Part shown: piece by piece, positions 7,344 to 15,833 of the stretch
Layout of the letters: each line of letters starts with the position of its first letter
How positions within the stretch are numbered: the stretch's first letter is position 1
Assembly: GCA_965262365.1 (NCBI GenBank)
Contig: OZ253541.1
Location: 5,518,001 to 5,582,000 of the forward strand
DNA: 64,000 nucleotides
Direction of reading: 5' to 3'
Source of the DNA: UBA6522 sp965262365
GTDB taxonomy: Bacteria > Pseudomonadota > Gammaproteobacteria > Steroidobacterales > Rariloculaceae
Notes under the pieces: generated by a model
Told to the model about the DNA's origin: nothing
Databases searched by the model: none
What the model saw: the letters and a program-made list of their open reading frames with translations, nothing else
Program-made: the position numbers and the translations under genes

Positions 7344-7553
7344 CTAGAACGCCGGGGCGGACGATGGGGCCAGGATTTCCGTCACGGTCCGGGCGGGCAG
7401 CCCAAGCTCTGCGAGCAGCGACTCGGCGTCGGGAGGCGAAACCTCGGACGGGGCAGGTTCGGACACCAGCGCGTCGGCGACCGATTCGGTACGCACGGGG
7501 GCGTTGAAGTCCAGCGGGGCGCGGTTGGTCACGGTATGGTCGAAGTGATACAT
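7344..7553 (-). CDS. 69-aa module protein of unknown function
   Basis: Start ATG 7553 (MYHFDHTVT) has AGGAG about 10 nt upstream and matches the module B paralogue (33997-34209). Both share LDFN-P, TESVADALVSEPA and ESLLAELGL. It is acidic with a predicted C-terminal helix. It sits immediately upstream of ssb in the operon. I do not recognise it; it could be a small partner of SSB or a regulator. Confidence 0.6.
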   Translation of the reverse strand: MYHFDHTVTNRAPLDFNAPVRTESVADALVSEPAPSEVSPPDAESLLAELGLPARTVTEILAPSSAPAF

Positions 7554-7580
7554 CTGCAATTCTCCTGACGGGAATGAATA

Positions 7581-7610
7581 TCCCCGGGACACTCTCTTTG
7601 CGCCCCGGGT
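7581..7610 (-). promoter_or_regulatory. Leader hairpin of the 69-aa gene (module A)
   Basis: CCCCGGGA and CGCCCCGGG arms flank an ACTCTCTTTG tract. Module B has the same arrangement at 34235-34265 (ATCCCCGG / CCCCGGGAT around CTCTCTCTG). It lies 28-57 nt upstream of the start codon, over the ribosome-access region. Confidence 0.45.
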
Positions 7611-7663
7611 CGCTCGCCCCCGAACCGCCCGGCCCTCCCGGGCCGCCGACGGCCTCGACGGGA

Positions 7664-8683
7664 TCAGGAAAACCCCGTCAGCACCGGCCGCAGCGGGGCG
7701 TGTTCCTGAAGCACCTCCACGTCATCGAACGACAGTCTCGCGAACGACAGGCACAGCACCACGTCCTCCCAGTGCTCGAACACACCGAGTTTCTCCGCCG
7801 TGGCGGCGTGCACGACGGTGAACTCGGTTCCGTACACGGGCAGTCCCCGGACATGCTCGGATCGGTGGTACGCCTTGCGGGCGCAGGCCTCACAGCGCGA
7901 CGCCCCGAAGCTGGGGGCTTTCCCGCAATGCGTACAGATCTGCCTGGCCGTTCTCTCGTCGTAGCGCCTACGCGCGGCGGCGTTCCTGCCCGGTTGGCGC
8001 GCTGCGTCGACGACCGCGCACGGCCCGCAAAGCGGCTCGCCTTCGAACGTGGATGTGCCGCAGCGAACACATTGGCCTGAGGAACGCCGGACACTGTAAA
8101 TCGCCTGCTCAGTCGCCCGGCGCACGATCAGGCATTGCTCGCAACTGGCCCCGCCGTCCACGGGCGGGCGCCGGCCGCAGCGCAGGCAGAGGCGGGCATC
8201 GCGACGGGTCTGCCGGCGTTGCCGGGACCGGGTGCGGGCCCGGAACCGTTTGGCCAGGGGGGACTTGCCGCCATATTTCAGGCCGGCCTGCTTGGCTTTG
8301 CGGTATCGGGCCCTTTCGGCAGCCCGGCGGCGCTGGCCGCAGGACGGGCAGAGCGTGAAACCCGGCTCGGCGCTGGCGTTACCGCATTTCACGCACCGCC
8401 CGGCAGCCTTGCGTTCGGCCACGCGCTGTCTGGCGCGGACGTATTCGGCTTGACGGGCCTTCGGGTCCCTGACGCGCCTGATGCCGGCATCGCGCCGTTT
8501 CCTCGCCCGGTCCCGGTCCGCCGCCCGGCGCTTGCGCCGGCACGTCTCGCAGGTGCGCCCGCCCTCCACGGCAGGCTCAAGGCCGCAGCGTACGCATCGG
8601 CCGGCGGCGATGCGCGCTGCGGTGCGCCTGCGGTGGCGCCCGCATTCGCGGGCGCGTCGAATTTCGGCATCGCTACGTGGCAC
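7664..8683 (-). CDS. Five-zinc-ribbon protein, module A
   Basis: 339 residues from GTG 8683, which has GGGAG 9 nt upstream; the paralogue also starts at GTG in the same position. Five CxxC/CxxC pairs occur roughly every 50 residues (CVRCG-CETC, CVKCG-CPSC, CLRCG-CEQC, CVRCG-CGPC, CTHCG-CEAC), separated by Arg-rich helices such as KRFRARTRSRQRRQTRRDAR. The C-terminal ~60 residues are ordinary and acidic. The basic zinc-ribbon array suggests nucleic-acid binding. The module B copy (34901-35914) keeps all five pairs. Family name unknown to me. Confidence 0.7.
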   Translation of the reverse strand: MPRSDAEIRRARECGRHRRRTAARIAAGRCVRCGLEPAVEGGRTCETCRRKRRAADRDRARKRRDAGIRRVRDPKARQAEYVRARQRVAERKAAGRCVKCGNASAEPGFTLCPSCGQRRRAAERARYRKAKQAGLKYGGKSPLAKRFRARTRSRQRRQTRRDARLCLRCGRRPPVDGGASCEQCLIVRRATEQAIYSVRRSSGQCVRCGTSTFEGEPLCGPCAVVDAARQPGRNAAARRRYDERTARQICTHCGKAPSFGASRCEACARKAYHRSEHVRGLPVYGTEFTVVHAATAEKLGVFEHWEDVVLCLSFARLSFDDVEVLQEHAPLRPVLTGFS

Positions 8684-8754
8684 TCGAAAATCTCCCGGGA
8701 AACAAAACAGACCGGGCCGGTCGCACGGCCGGCGGAACGTTCAGACGGCGCCGT

Positions 8755-9084
8755 TCAGCGGCGTTGCCTGCGTTCGCCGAAAAACGAACAGGCGCTGTAC
8801 CCGTAGAATTGGACACCGGAGCCGGTGCCCAACGCAGTGCACACGATGATCTCGTTGTAGGCCGGGCGCAGATCCCTAACCTGCTCGAAGGTGGCGACCT
8901 CGGGTTTCGGCCGGTGGGGCTTCTTCCTGCCCGGCGCGCCGTTGCCCTGGCGGCGAATGTCTCCGTCGCTCATGCATACAAACCGCTCCACCGCGTAAGT
9001 GCGGCCCTCGTCCACCAGGCCGCGTCCGAAATGGTGCACAAGAAACGTCGACGCCGGGGCGCGCCTGTCCACAAGTTTGCTCAT
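8755..9084 (-). CDS. 109-aa module protein
   Basis: Start ATG 9084 with GGAGG 7 nt upstream. The paralogue is 35979-36311. Shared blocks: ASTFLVHHFGRGLVDEGRTY, AVERFV, a basic linker, PEVATFEQVRDLRPAYNE and VCTALGTGSGVQ. It is the promoter-proximal gene of the leftward operon, reading away from the conserved divergent promoter block. No recognised domain; it is probably a small DNA-binding or regulatory protein. Confidence 0.6.
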   Translation of the reverse strand: MSKLVDRRAPASTFLVHHFGRGLVDEGRTYAVERFVCMSDGDIRRQGNGAPGRKKPHRPKPEVATFEQVRDLRPAYNEIIVCTALGTGSGVQFYGYSACSFFGERRQRR

Positions 9085-9131
9085 TGCCGACACCTCCCTC
9101 GGTTCGCAGATGGGCCGTCCGGCCGGTCCGC

Positions 9132-9300
9132 CCCCCGGACACCGGCCGCCGTCCCGGTCGCGGCCAGACTCCGCCTTTTGTCGTCGCCCGGCCCCGGATG
9201 CGGAGAATCGGCAACGGGCCGGCGCGGCCGGGAAGCCGACGTTCACGTATGATGTCCGGCGCACCGCGACTAGGCGGCCGTGTAGAAAAGGATGAATCGC
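9132..9300. promoter_or_regulatory. Conserved divergent promoter block, copy A
   Basis: This spacer between the leftward operon and the rightward gene at 9301 recurs at 36361-36528 (module B) and 12058-12197 (module C). All copies share GC-rich runs around CGGCCCCGGATGCG and the core ACGTATGATG (9245-9254 here). The core is 47-57 bp before the rightward start codon and contains the -10-like TATGAT. It is likely the main promoter/operator of the element. Confidence 0.55.
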
Positions 9301-9585
9301 ATGGACGAAACGACACTCACCAAGGCTCGGGCGAGGAAACTCAACTTCCTGCGCCGGTCGGTTGGTGACAAGCTGGGCGATGAGATTTTTCCCAAATGGC
9401 TTGCTCGTCAGGCTGCGGCTTCGGCGCCGCAGGCGGATCCGGTGGCGAGAAAAATCGAAACGGCGCTGGCCGGGTTCGCCGGCGATCGCTCGTTCAATTT
9501 GAGCATGTACGGCTACACGATCCGCCGTGCCCGCGGCAAGGACGCGACCGGTTTCGTGGCCGTGAAGAACAACAAGCGGCAGTAG
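9301..9585 (+). CDS. 94-aa module protein, intact copy
   Basis: Start ATG 9301 (MDETTLTKARARKLNFLRR) with AAGGA upstream. The N-terminal half is basic and helical; the C-terminal half has YGYTIRRARGKDATGFVAVK. It is the first rightward gene after the divergent promoter. Two broken relatives exist: 12198-12486 (frameshift) and 36529-36644 (internal deletion). Unknown family; a DNA-binding or regulatory role would fit its position and charge. Confidence 0.55.
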   Translation: MDETTLTKARARKLNFLRRSVGDKLGDEIFPKWLARQAAASAPQADPVARKIETALAGFAGDRSFNLSMYGYTIRRARGKDATGFVAVKNNKRQ

Positions 9586-9648
9586 CGTCGGGATGGGCCT
9601 TGGATCTCTGTTCGGCTCCACGGGGAGGGGCAGCGCCCGGCTCGTGCG

Positions 9649-10413
9649 ATGAGCGAGCGGGAGAGGCGCATCGAGCGGCTGCTGCAGGAACTTGAGCGGC
9701 GGCAGGCGCAGTTCGCTCGCGAGCAGGCGGCCGTGGGCCGCGAGATCGACCGGCTTGACGAATTGGCAGCACAGATGGAGCGGCTGGTAGAGAGGATCGA
9801 GGAAGCGCTGACGGACGAGGCGCCAGATTTGGCCGTCGATGCCGGGGAGGAGGTGAGCTTCCCCGGCTTCGACGGGTTCGTGGCCGGCGTGGCGCTGTGC
9901 CCCGAGGCGGTGCCCGCGGAGGAATGGCTGGAGGCGGTTTGGAAGGCCGAACCGGAACTGGACCGCATCGTTGCCGGGAACGCGGCCGCCCGGGCGGAAA
10001 CGCGTGCGGTATTGACGGAGCGGGTCGAGCAGGTGGGCCGGCTGCTGGAGGAGGACCCGGCGGCGTACGAGCCGTCGTTCGGGATGGAGCCGGAAACCGG
10101 GGAGGTTTATTGGGAACGGTGGGTGCTGGGGTTCGAGCGCGCGATGCGGTTGCGGCCCGAGGCGTGGGCGGCGGTGGCGCTGGGCGAGGGGGATGCGGCG
10201 GCGGCGGTGAGCACGATGCTGTCGGTGTACGGGATTGCGGCGGACATCGGGGAACTGGCCGATGGACTCGGGGAGGCGGCGATCGATCTGGCCCCGGAGC
10301 TGATCTCGGTCGCGGTGGTTATTCTGGGCATGTGGCGCGCCGATTCGCGGACACCGGACACCGGCGGCTGGACGGCGCCGTGGCCGGATCCCGGGACGGC
10401 GCGACCCCATTGA
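9649..10413 (+). CDS. UPF0149 (YecA/YgfB)-like protein, module A
   Basis: 254 residues. An N-terminal coiled coil (ERERRIERLLQELERRQAQF) is followed by a UPF0149-like core: FPGFDGFVAGVALCPEAVPA, EEWLEAVW, and WERWVLGFERAM. No C-terminal SEC-C zinc motif is present. The module B paralogue is 36708-37439; both end in TPDTGGWTAPWPD-like tails. The family has no settled biochemical role. The coiled coil suggests oligomers or a partner protein. Confidence 0.65.
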   Translation: MSERERRIERLLQELERRQAQFAREQAAVGREIDRLDELAAQMERLVERIEEALTDEAPDLAVDAGEEVSFPGFDGFVAGVALCPEAVPAEEWLEAVWKAEPELDRIVAGNAAARAETRAVLTERVEQVGRLLEEDPAAYEPSFGMEPETGEVYWERWVLGFERAMRLRPEAWAAVALGEGDAAAAVSTMLSVYGIAADIGELADGLGEAAIDLAPELISVAVVILGMWRADSRTPDTGGWTAPWPDPGTARPH

Positions 10414-10459
10414 TGGAGTGGCGAACGGCCGGACGACTTCCCGTGCAGGTGCGCATGGA

Positions 10460-10572
10460 TATGCCACCGAAACCGGCGAGCTTGCACGGATCGGCCGCTC
10501 GCTCGATGCTTATGAACACCGTTGGCCCGAGACGGTCGGCGCGGTCCGGCTGCGGGCGCTCACCCCTTGCGT
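10460..10572 (+). pseudogene. Tyrosine integrase fragment at the edge of module A
   Basis: The frame reads GELARIGRSLDAYEHRWPET then VGAVRLRALTPC. This aligns with the intact integrase at 27032-28240 (QLARLGKALDAREARWPEA, VAAIRLLALTGC), up to the residue before the first catalytic Arg. The rest of the recombinase is missing. Its position at the right edge of module A suggests a former integrase end. Confidence 0.6.
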
Positions 10573-10655
10573 GCATGCGTTCTATGCGGTCGCGGTAGCG
10601 CTGATCGAGGCTCTCGATCCGGCGGGCCGGCCCGCGTTTTCGTTCGTGCCGTCCG

Positions 10656-11129
10656 TCACTTTTCATCCTCCCGGGCGGCGCTGCCGGCCAATGCCTTGTG
10701 CAGGCGCGCGGCGTCGATCTCGAACACGCGCGAGCGGCTCACGATTTCCTCGAAGTCTCCGATCACGCGAACGAAGCCCCATTCGCCGCGGATCACATCG
10801 AGCATTCGGCGGTCGAACGGCATGCGCCCGTGCAGGTAGTCCAGGACGCGCCGATCCCCGCCGACGAGCTGCCACAGGTCCGCCTCAAGCCCGGCTTCGG
10901 CTGCGCTCAGAACCTCGCGCAAGCCCGCTATCTGGCCGGCGAATGCGGCCCGACCGTAAGCCTCGCGCAACCGGTGGAGCTCGCGTGCCCTGAGCAGCTG
11001 GTAGCGCAGCGTCTCGGCGGCGACCTTGCGGTAAGTCGCGGCGATTTCCGTCGCGGCGCGCTCAGCCGCGCCTGCCGGTGGTTCCGGCGCGGGCCGCGGG
11101 CCGCTCACCACTCCCTCGGATTGCAGCAT
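10656..11129 (-). CDS. 157-aa hypothetical protein
   Basis: Helix-rich throughout (RELHRLREAYGRAAFAGQIA, GLREVLSAAEAGLEADLWQL), with a conserved-looking FVRVIGDFEEIVSRSRVFEI segment. Its start overlaps the stop of the upstream gene (11105-11737) by 25 bases, so they form one leftward unit. No recognised family. It belongs to partial module C or to the DNA between A and C. Confidence 0.5.
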   Translation of the reverse strand: MLQSEGVVSGPRPAPEPPAGAAERAATEIAATYRKVAAETLRYQLLRARELHRLREAYGRAAFAGQIAGLREVLSAAEAGLEADLWQLVGGDRRVLDYLHGRMPFDRRMLDVIRGEWGFVRVIGDFEEIVSRSRVFEIDAARLHKALAGSAAREDEK

Positions 11130-11737
11130 CGCGCGACCTTGTCCAGGTCCGCCTGCGCCTGATCGAGCAACGCCATTATCGTGCGCCTCTGATCAAGGCT
11201 CGCATACTCGCCAAGCATCGGCGCGCAATCGTCGCACCACGTCAACTCCGATTGAAGCTTCCGCATCTTCTGGATGATCTCCAGGACCTTCGCGCCGGTG
11301 CTCTCGTCCTGCCGCAGCGCGGGCTCCGGGGGGTCCTGAGCCCGTGCAACCAAGCCGTCCTTGCCGGCGATCATGGCACAGACGCGGTCCTGGCGCTTGC
11401 GCGGCGGCAGCGCGATGATCTCCGCGAACTCGCGATCCTCCGCAGACTCCAGCCGCTCGGCCGCGCCGCGTTCGGCGAACATCTCCAGCAGGTCTATGCC
11501 ATCCTCAAGCAGTGCCGCCTCGTGGAGCCTGCGCTGCTTGCGCGCGGCGTCCCAAGCCAAGGCATTCTGCCTGACGCGATCCGGCGTCATGACCCAGGCG
11601 AGCTCGCGCTCGACGAACGCGGAGCGCTCCGCGGCGGTTTCAAGGTTTTCGAAGTGGATCAACAATGCGCCAAAAATCCCGCGTAGTTCGTCGGGTGAGC
11701 CCCGCCAACTTGGCGGGACTGCTGGAAAGTACCACAC
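11105..11737 (-). CDS. 210-aa hypothetical protein, possibly frameshifted at its N-terminus
   Basis: The reading frame opens at GTG 11737 (WYFPAVPPSW). The core is helical with charged segments (AERSAFVERELAWVMTPDRV, LEDGIDLLEMFAERG, PPRKRQDRVCAMIAGKDGL) and a WCDDCAPML motif near residue 170. Just upstream, a run of alternating CG separates it from the frame of 11659-11952, which reads smoothly into it if one base is removed. The true gene may therefore be longer and disrupted. Function unknown. Confidence 0.45.
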   Translation of the reverse strand: MWYFPAVPPSWRGSPDELRGIFGALLIHFENLETAAERSAFVERELAWVMTPDRVRQNALAWDAARKQRRLHEAALLEDGIDLLEMFAERGAAERLESAEDREFAEIIALPPRKRQDRVCAMIAGKDGLVARAQDPPEPALRQDESTGAKVLEIIQKMRKLQSELTWCDDCAPMLGEYASLDQRRTIMALLDQAQADLDKVARCCNPREW

Positions 11738-11952
11738 GGCCGCGCGCGCGGCACGACTTCCAGCTTGAGAGAACGGTCGGGCAGCGCCGCCGCGATCTCG
11801 CCCCGGAGCGACCGCCCGACCGACACGGCGTGAGCGAGAACGGCGAGTTTCGAGCCGCCCGGCGGTCCGTCGCGACCGAGCAGATCGCCGACGCTGAGCG
11901 GCTGTTTCGAAGCGCTTTCGGCGGGGCTCCGCGCGGCACCGCTTTTATCCAA
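11659..11952 (-). CDS. N-terminal frame of the preceding gene, or separate 97-aa protein
   Basis: ATG 11952 opens MDKSGAARSPAESASKQPL, then LAVLAHAVSVGRSLRGEIAA and LPDRSLKLEVVPRAR. Protein-like composition ends near the CGCGCGCGCG run at about 11741-11750, after which the other frame (11105-11737) takes over. A one-base slip in that run would fuse them. It begins 106 bp from conserved promoter block C and reads leftward, as operon genes do in modules A and B. Confidence 0.4.
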   Translation of the reverse strand: MDKSGAARSPAESASKQPLSVGDLLGRDGPPGGSKLAVLAHAVSVGRSLRGEIAAALPDRSLKLEVVPRARPCGTFQQSRQVGGAHPTNYAGFLAHC

Positions 11953-12057
11953 ACGTGTTTTGATTTTTGGACCTCTCCCGACCCTGATTTACCCGCTCTT
12001 ACCGCAATTCTCCCAAACTCTTTCGCAGTAATTTCGCGGGTTCTTTTCGCAGTTCTC

Positions 12058-12197
12058 CAGTCAGACCCCGCCTATAGTCGCTGCCCGGCCCCGGATGCGC
12101 AGAACCGGCACCGGGCCGGCGCGCCCGGAAAACGCCCGTTGACGTATGATGGCCCGCGCAACGCCGCATCGAGGCGGCAAAGGGAAGGAACAAGGGA
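12058..12197. promoter_or_regulatory. Conserved divergent promoter block, copy C
   Basis: The sequence resembles 9132-9300 and 36361-36528: CCCGGCCCCGGATGCG, a GCACCGGGCCGGCG run and the core ACGTATGATG (12142-12151). It separates leftward genes starting at 11952 from the rightward broken gene at 12198, the same topology as modules A and B. This marks a truncated third module. Confidence 0.5.
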
Positions 12198-12486
12198 ATG
12201 GCCATCGACGAAAGTACACTCACCAAGGGGCATCTGAAAAAACTCAACTTCCTGCGCCAGTCGGTCGGCGAGGAACTTGGCGAAGAGGTGTTCGCCAAGT
12301 GGGCCCGCGCAGCAGGCTGCGGCTTCCGCGCCGAAAGCAGATTCGGTCGCGAAAAAGATCGAGCAGGCGCTGGCGGGGTTCGCAGGGGATCGTACATTCA
12401 AGCTGGGTGTGCACGGGTATACGATTCGCAGGGCCCGCGGCAAGGGTGCTTCGGAGTTCGTGGCGACGAAGAACCCCAAACCGTGA
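12198..12486 (+). pseudogene. Module C copy of the 94-aa protein, single-base frameshift
   Basis: MAIDESTLTKGHLKKLNFLR follows ATG 12198 and aligns with the intact 9301 protein. After KW the frame slips by an extra G near 12309, and the neighbouring frame continues QQAAASAPKADSVAKKIEQA to HGYTIRRARGKG and the stop at 12486. Removing one base restores a full-length product. Confidence 0.7.
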
Positions 12487-12722
12487 GCCGGATTCCGCTG
12501 CTACGGTTCAGCAAGAGGACACAGCGCACGCATGAACGGTTTGAGACGTTCCCGCCGCAGGGTGTCATCGGCAGCCGGACTGGCTGTGCGCGCGAGTCGG
12601 TTGCAAGGCGATCAGGCCAAAACGGGAATAGAGAGTGATGCTGCGATGCGCTTTGCTGCGTCATCCGCGCGCGTCACGTGTTTGCGACGCCGATCTCTGT
12701 TGATTTCGTGGCGGTCGACGCG

Positions 12723-15584
12723 ATGACGCCGGGCGCGTTCATTTCCAAGTGGCGAGCGTCCGAGTTGAAGGAGCGCTCCGCGTCGCAGGAGCACTTCATC
12801 GACCTGTGCCGCCTGCTCGGCGAGCCAACGCCCGCGGCAGCCGACCCGACGGGCGATTGGTACTGCTTCGAGCGCGGAGCGCGAAAGGACACCGGCGGCG
12901 ACGGCTGGGCGGACGTGTGGAAGCGCGGCTGTTTCGCGTGGGAGTACAAGGGGCAGCGCGCCGATCTGGACGCGGCGTTCAACCAGCTGCGTCAGTACGC
13001 GTTGGCGCTAGAGAACCCGCCGCTGCTGATCGTGTCGGACATGGTGCGGTTCCGCGTGGTTACCAACTGGACGAACTGCGTGAGCGAAGTTCACGAGTTC
13101 GCGCTTGAGGATCTCGGCGACGGCGCATTGCGCGACAAGCTCAAGTGGGCGATGTCCGACCCGGAGCGGCTGCGGCCGGGGGTGACCCGGCAGATGGTAA
13201 CGGAGCGTGCGGCGGCAACGTTCGCTGAACTTGCCCAAGGTCTGCGGGACCGAGGCCAAGAGCCGCAGACGGTGGCGCACTTCGTCAACCGGCTGGTGTT
13301 CTGCATGTTCGCCGAGGACGTGGGGCTGCTGCCCGATGACATGTTCACCCGGATGCTGACTCATGCCGGGCGCAATTCCGAGAAGTTCGCGGACTACGCC
13401 TCGCGGCTGTTCGGCGCGATGGCAACAGGCGGCGACATCGATTTTCAGGCGGTGGACTGGTTCAACGGCGGGCTGTTTGACGACGACACGGCGTTGCCGC
13501 TGGACCGGGAGGGAATCGAGACGGCGCTGAGGGCGGCCACGCTCGACTGGTCGGAGATCGACCCGTCGATCCTCGGAACGCTGTTCGAGAGAGGGCTCGA
13601 CCCGGACAAGCGCTCGCAGCTCGGGGCGCACTACACCGACCGCGAAAAGATCCTGCGGATCGTCGAGCCGGTGATCGTTCGTCCGCTGCTTGCGGAATGG
13701 CAGGTGGCGAAAGTAGAGATCGCGGCCATGATGGAGCGTGCGGACGCGGCGGGATCGCGTGCGGCTCAGACTCGGCTGCGGCGGCAGGCGGACCGGGCGC
13801 TGCGCACGTTTCTCGAACGGCTGCGTCGGTTCACGGTGCTCGATCCAGCCTGTGGCTCGGGCAACTTCCTCTATCTCGCGCTGCACGCGCTCAAGGACAT
13901 CGAGCACCGCGTCCAGCTGGAAGCCGAGACGCTCGGCCTTGAGCGCGGGTTCCCGGCGGTCGGTCCCGCGAACGTGAGGGGCATCGAGATCAACGCCTAT
14001 GCGGCGGAGCTTGCCCGGGTGTCGGTGTGGATCGGCGAAATCCAGTGGATGCGGCGCAACGGGTTCAGCAACTCGGCCAATCCGATTCTCGTTCCGCTCG
14101 ATACCATCGAATGCCGGGACGCGATCATCGCACCGAACGGAAGCGAACCGGACTGGCCGCAAGCCGATGTCGTGATCGGCAACCCGCCGTTCCTCGGCGG
14201 CAAGCTGCTGATCGGCGGGCTGGGCGAGGAGTACGTCGCCGGGATGTTTGACGCGTGGAAAGGGCGTGTGCCGGGTGAAGCGGATCTCGTCTGCTACTGG
14301 TTCGTGAAGGCGGGCGAGCAGGTCGCGGCGGGCATGGCGCAGCGCGTCGGTCTGGTCGCCACGAACTCTATACGCGGGGGCGCGAACCGCAGGGCGTTGC
14401 AGGCCGCGACCGACGGACGCCCGATTTTCGATGCCTGGGCGGATGAACCTTGGGTGATCGACGGGGCGGCGGTGCGGGTCTCTCTGGTCTGTTTCTCAAG
14501 CGCGGTTGACAAGTACAGCGAGGAGAAGTGCCTGAACGGGGAGCCCGTGGACGAAATCCATTCCGACCTCACGGCCAGGCGCGGCGGGACCGGGGTCGAC
14601 CTGACCGGGGCAAGGCGCATCCCGGCGAACAGCGGGGTTGCCTTCATGGGCGATACCAAGGGCGGGCCGTTCGACGTTCCCGGCGATGTCGCCCGGGAGT
14701 GGCTCCGCCTGCCTGCCAATCCGAACGGGCGGCCAAATGCCGATGTTCTGTAGCCCTGGATCAACGGCATGGACCTGACCCGCCGCCCGGCGGGCAAGTG
14801 GATCGTGGACTTCGGATGGGAGATGCCGGAGGCCGAGGCCGCGCTCTACGAAGCGCCCTTCGGGCACGTCAAGGAGCAAGTGTGGCCGATGCGGCAGCGG
14901 AACAGAGCCGAGGCTGTCAAGAAACTGTGGTGGCGTCATGAACGTCCGCGACCCGAAATGTGGCATGCCCTCGCCGGGCTGGCTCGTTACATCGGTACAC
15001 CCCGGGTGGCCAAGCATAGGCTCTTTGTCTGGTTAGACGCGGGCATCTGCCCTGACAGCGCGACAATTGCAATCGCCCGCGACGACGACGTGACCTTCGG
15101 CATCCTGCACAGCCGGTTTCACGAGGCATGGTCGTTGCGGCTCGGGACCAGCTTGGAAGACCGGCCTCGTTACACACCCACCACCACTTTCGGGACCTTC
15201 CCCTTCCCGGACGGGCTCACCCCCGACATTCCCGCCGCAGACTACGCCAAAGACTCGCGCGCCGTCGCCATCGCCGAGGCCGCGCGGCGGTTGGTCGAGC
15301 TTCGCGATCGCTGGCTGAATCCGCCTGAATGGGTGGAGTGGGCGGACGAGCCAGTGGCCGGCTATCCGAAGCGGCCCGTCGCCCGCGACGAAGCGGCGGC
15401 GAAGCAACTCAAGGCCCGCACATTGACGAACCTTTACAATGCCTACCCGCAATGGCTCACCGATGCCCACGCGGTAATGGATGCTGCCGTCGCAGCGGCC
15501 TATGGTTGGAATAAAGAGATCGGTGAGGACGAGGCGCTGCGAAAGTTGCTGGAACGAAATGCTCGCGCTGGAGGTCAAGAATAA
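12723..15584 (+). pseudogene. MmeI-like type IIL restriction-modification protein, split by an amber stop
   Basis: ATG 12723 (MTPGAFISKW) matches the family start better than the upstream GTG. Landmarks: nuclease region WADVWKRGCFAWEYKG near residues 66-77 (D-ExK, as in MmeI), a helical spacer, SAM motif DPACGSGNFLYLAL near 374, and catalytic NPPFLGG near 487. TAG at 14751 (codon 677) interrupts NADVL-PWINGMD in the conserved region before the recognition domain. The frame then continues intact for 277 codons to 15584, ending in NLYNAYPQWLTDAH. The family both cuts and methylates adenine on one strand. Unless the stop is suppressed, the product lacks its recognition domain. Confidence 0.8.
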
Positions 15585-15652
15585 TAGCGCTCAGGTGGTT
15601 TTGTTTCGATGTCGCCGCCGCACGCGGACTAGATGCCGACTAGGAAGGAAAA

Positions 15653-15687
15653 CCGCATTATTGCAGGCCAAGAATAGGCTAATGCGG
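15653..15687. repeat. Inverted repeat between the MmeI-like gene and mcrB
   Basis: CCGCATTA and TAATGCGG form perfect 8-bp arms around 19 nt. It lies 69 bp past the stop of the upstream gene and 146 bp before mcrB, with no T-run. It could be an operator for mcrBC or a weak transcript end. The remaining intergenic bases show nothing else clear. Confidence 0.45.
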
Positions 15688-15833
15688 CCTGGCCCACACA
15701 GCCGGATCGCCGGTATACCGAACGTAATTCAGCGGTTAGCATATTCCCGTAACCGGTCTCGAAGACTCAGTCGATCATCGGTGTCGTAAGCAATCAACTA
15801 CGCTGGCGGTCACGCCTGAAGAAGGACTAGCAC

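Larger units (their letters stand above)
3567..10413. other. Module A of a duplicated element (SLOG-Toprim-SSB module)
   Basis: Seven leftward genes (3908-9084) and two rightward genes (9301-10413) are collinear with module B at 29597-37439. A shared 16-bp string (TGCGTCGGGTGTGAGA at 3567 and 29597) marks a plausible common left edge. The right edges agree just after the UPF0149-like gene. Proteins are clearly paralogous but diverged, so the duplication is old or the two elements arrived separately. An integrase scrap sits at the right edge. Confidence 0.6.

Noticed and set aside
8755..10467. A 570-codon open frame on the minus strand across the promoter block and the UPF0149-like gene
   Set aside because: Its upstream part is Arg/Pro-rich shadow of rightward genes; only the part from ATG 9084 is conserved in module B.
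12678..12722. GTG 12678 as start of the MmeI-like gene
   Set aside because: The 15 extra residues are not family-like; MTPGAFISKW at ATG 12723 matches the usual start.
1148..15584. Stop-codon reassignment as an explanation of the nonsense-only pseudogenes
   Set aside because: All three stop codons occur inside these genes, and the same codons end many intact genes in the window.
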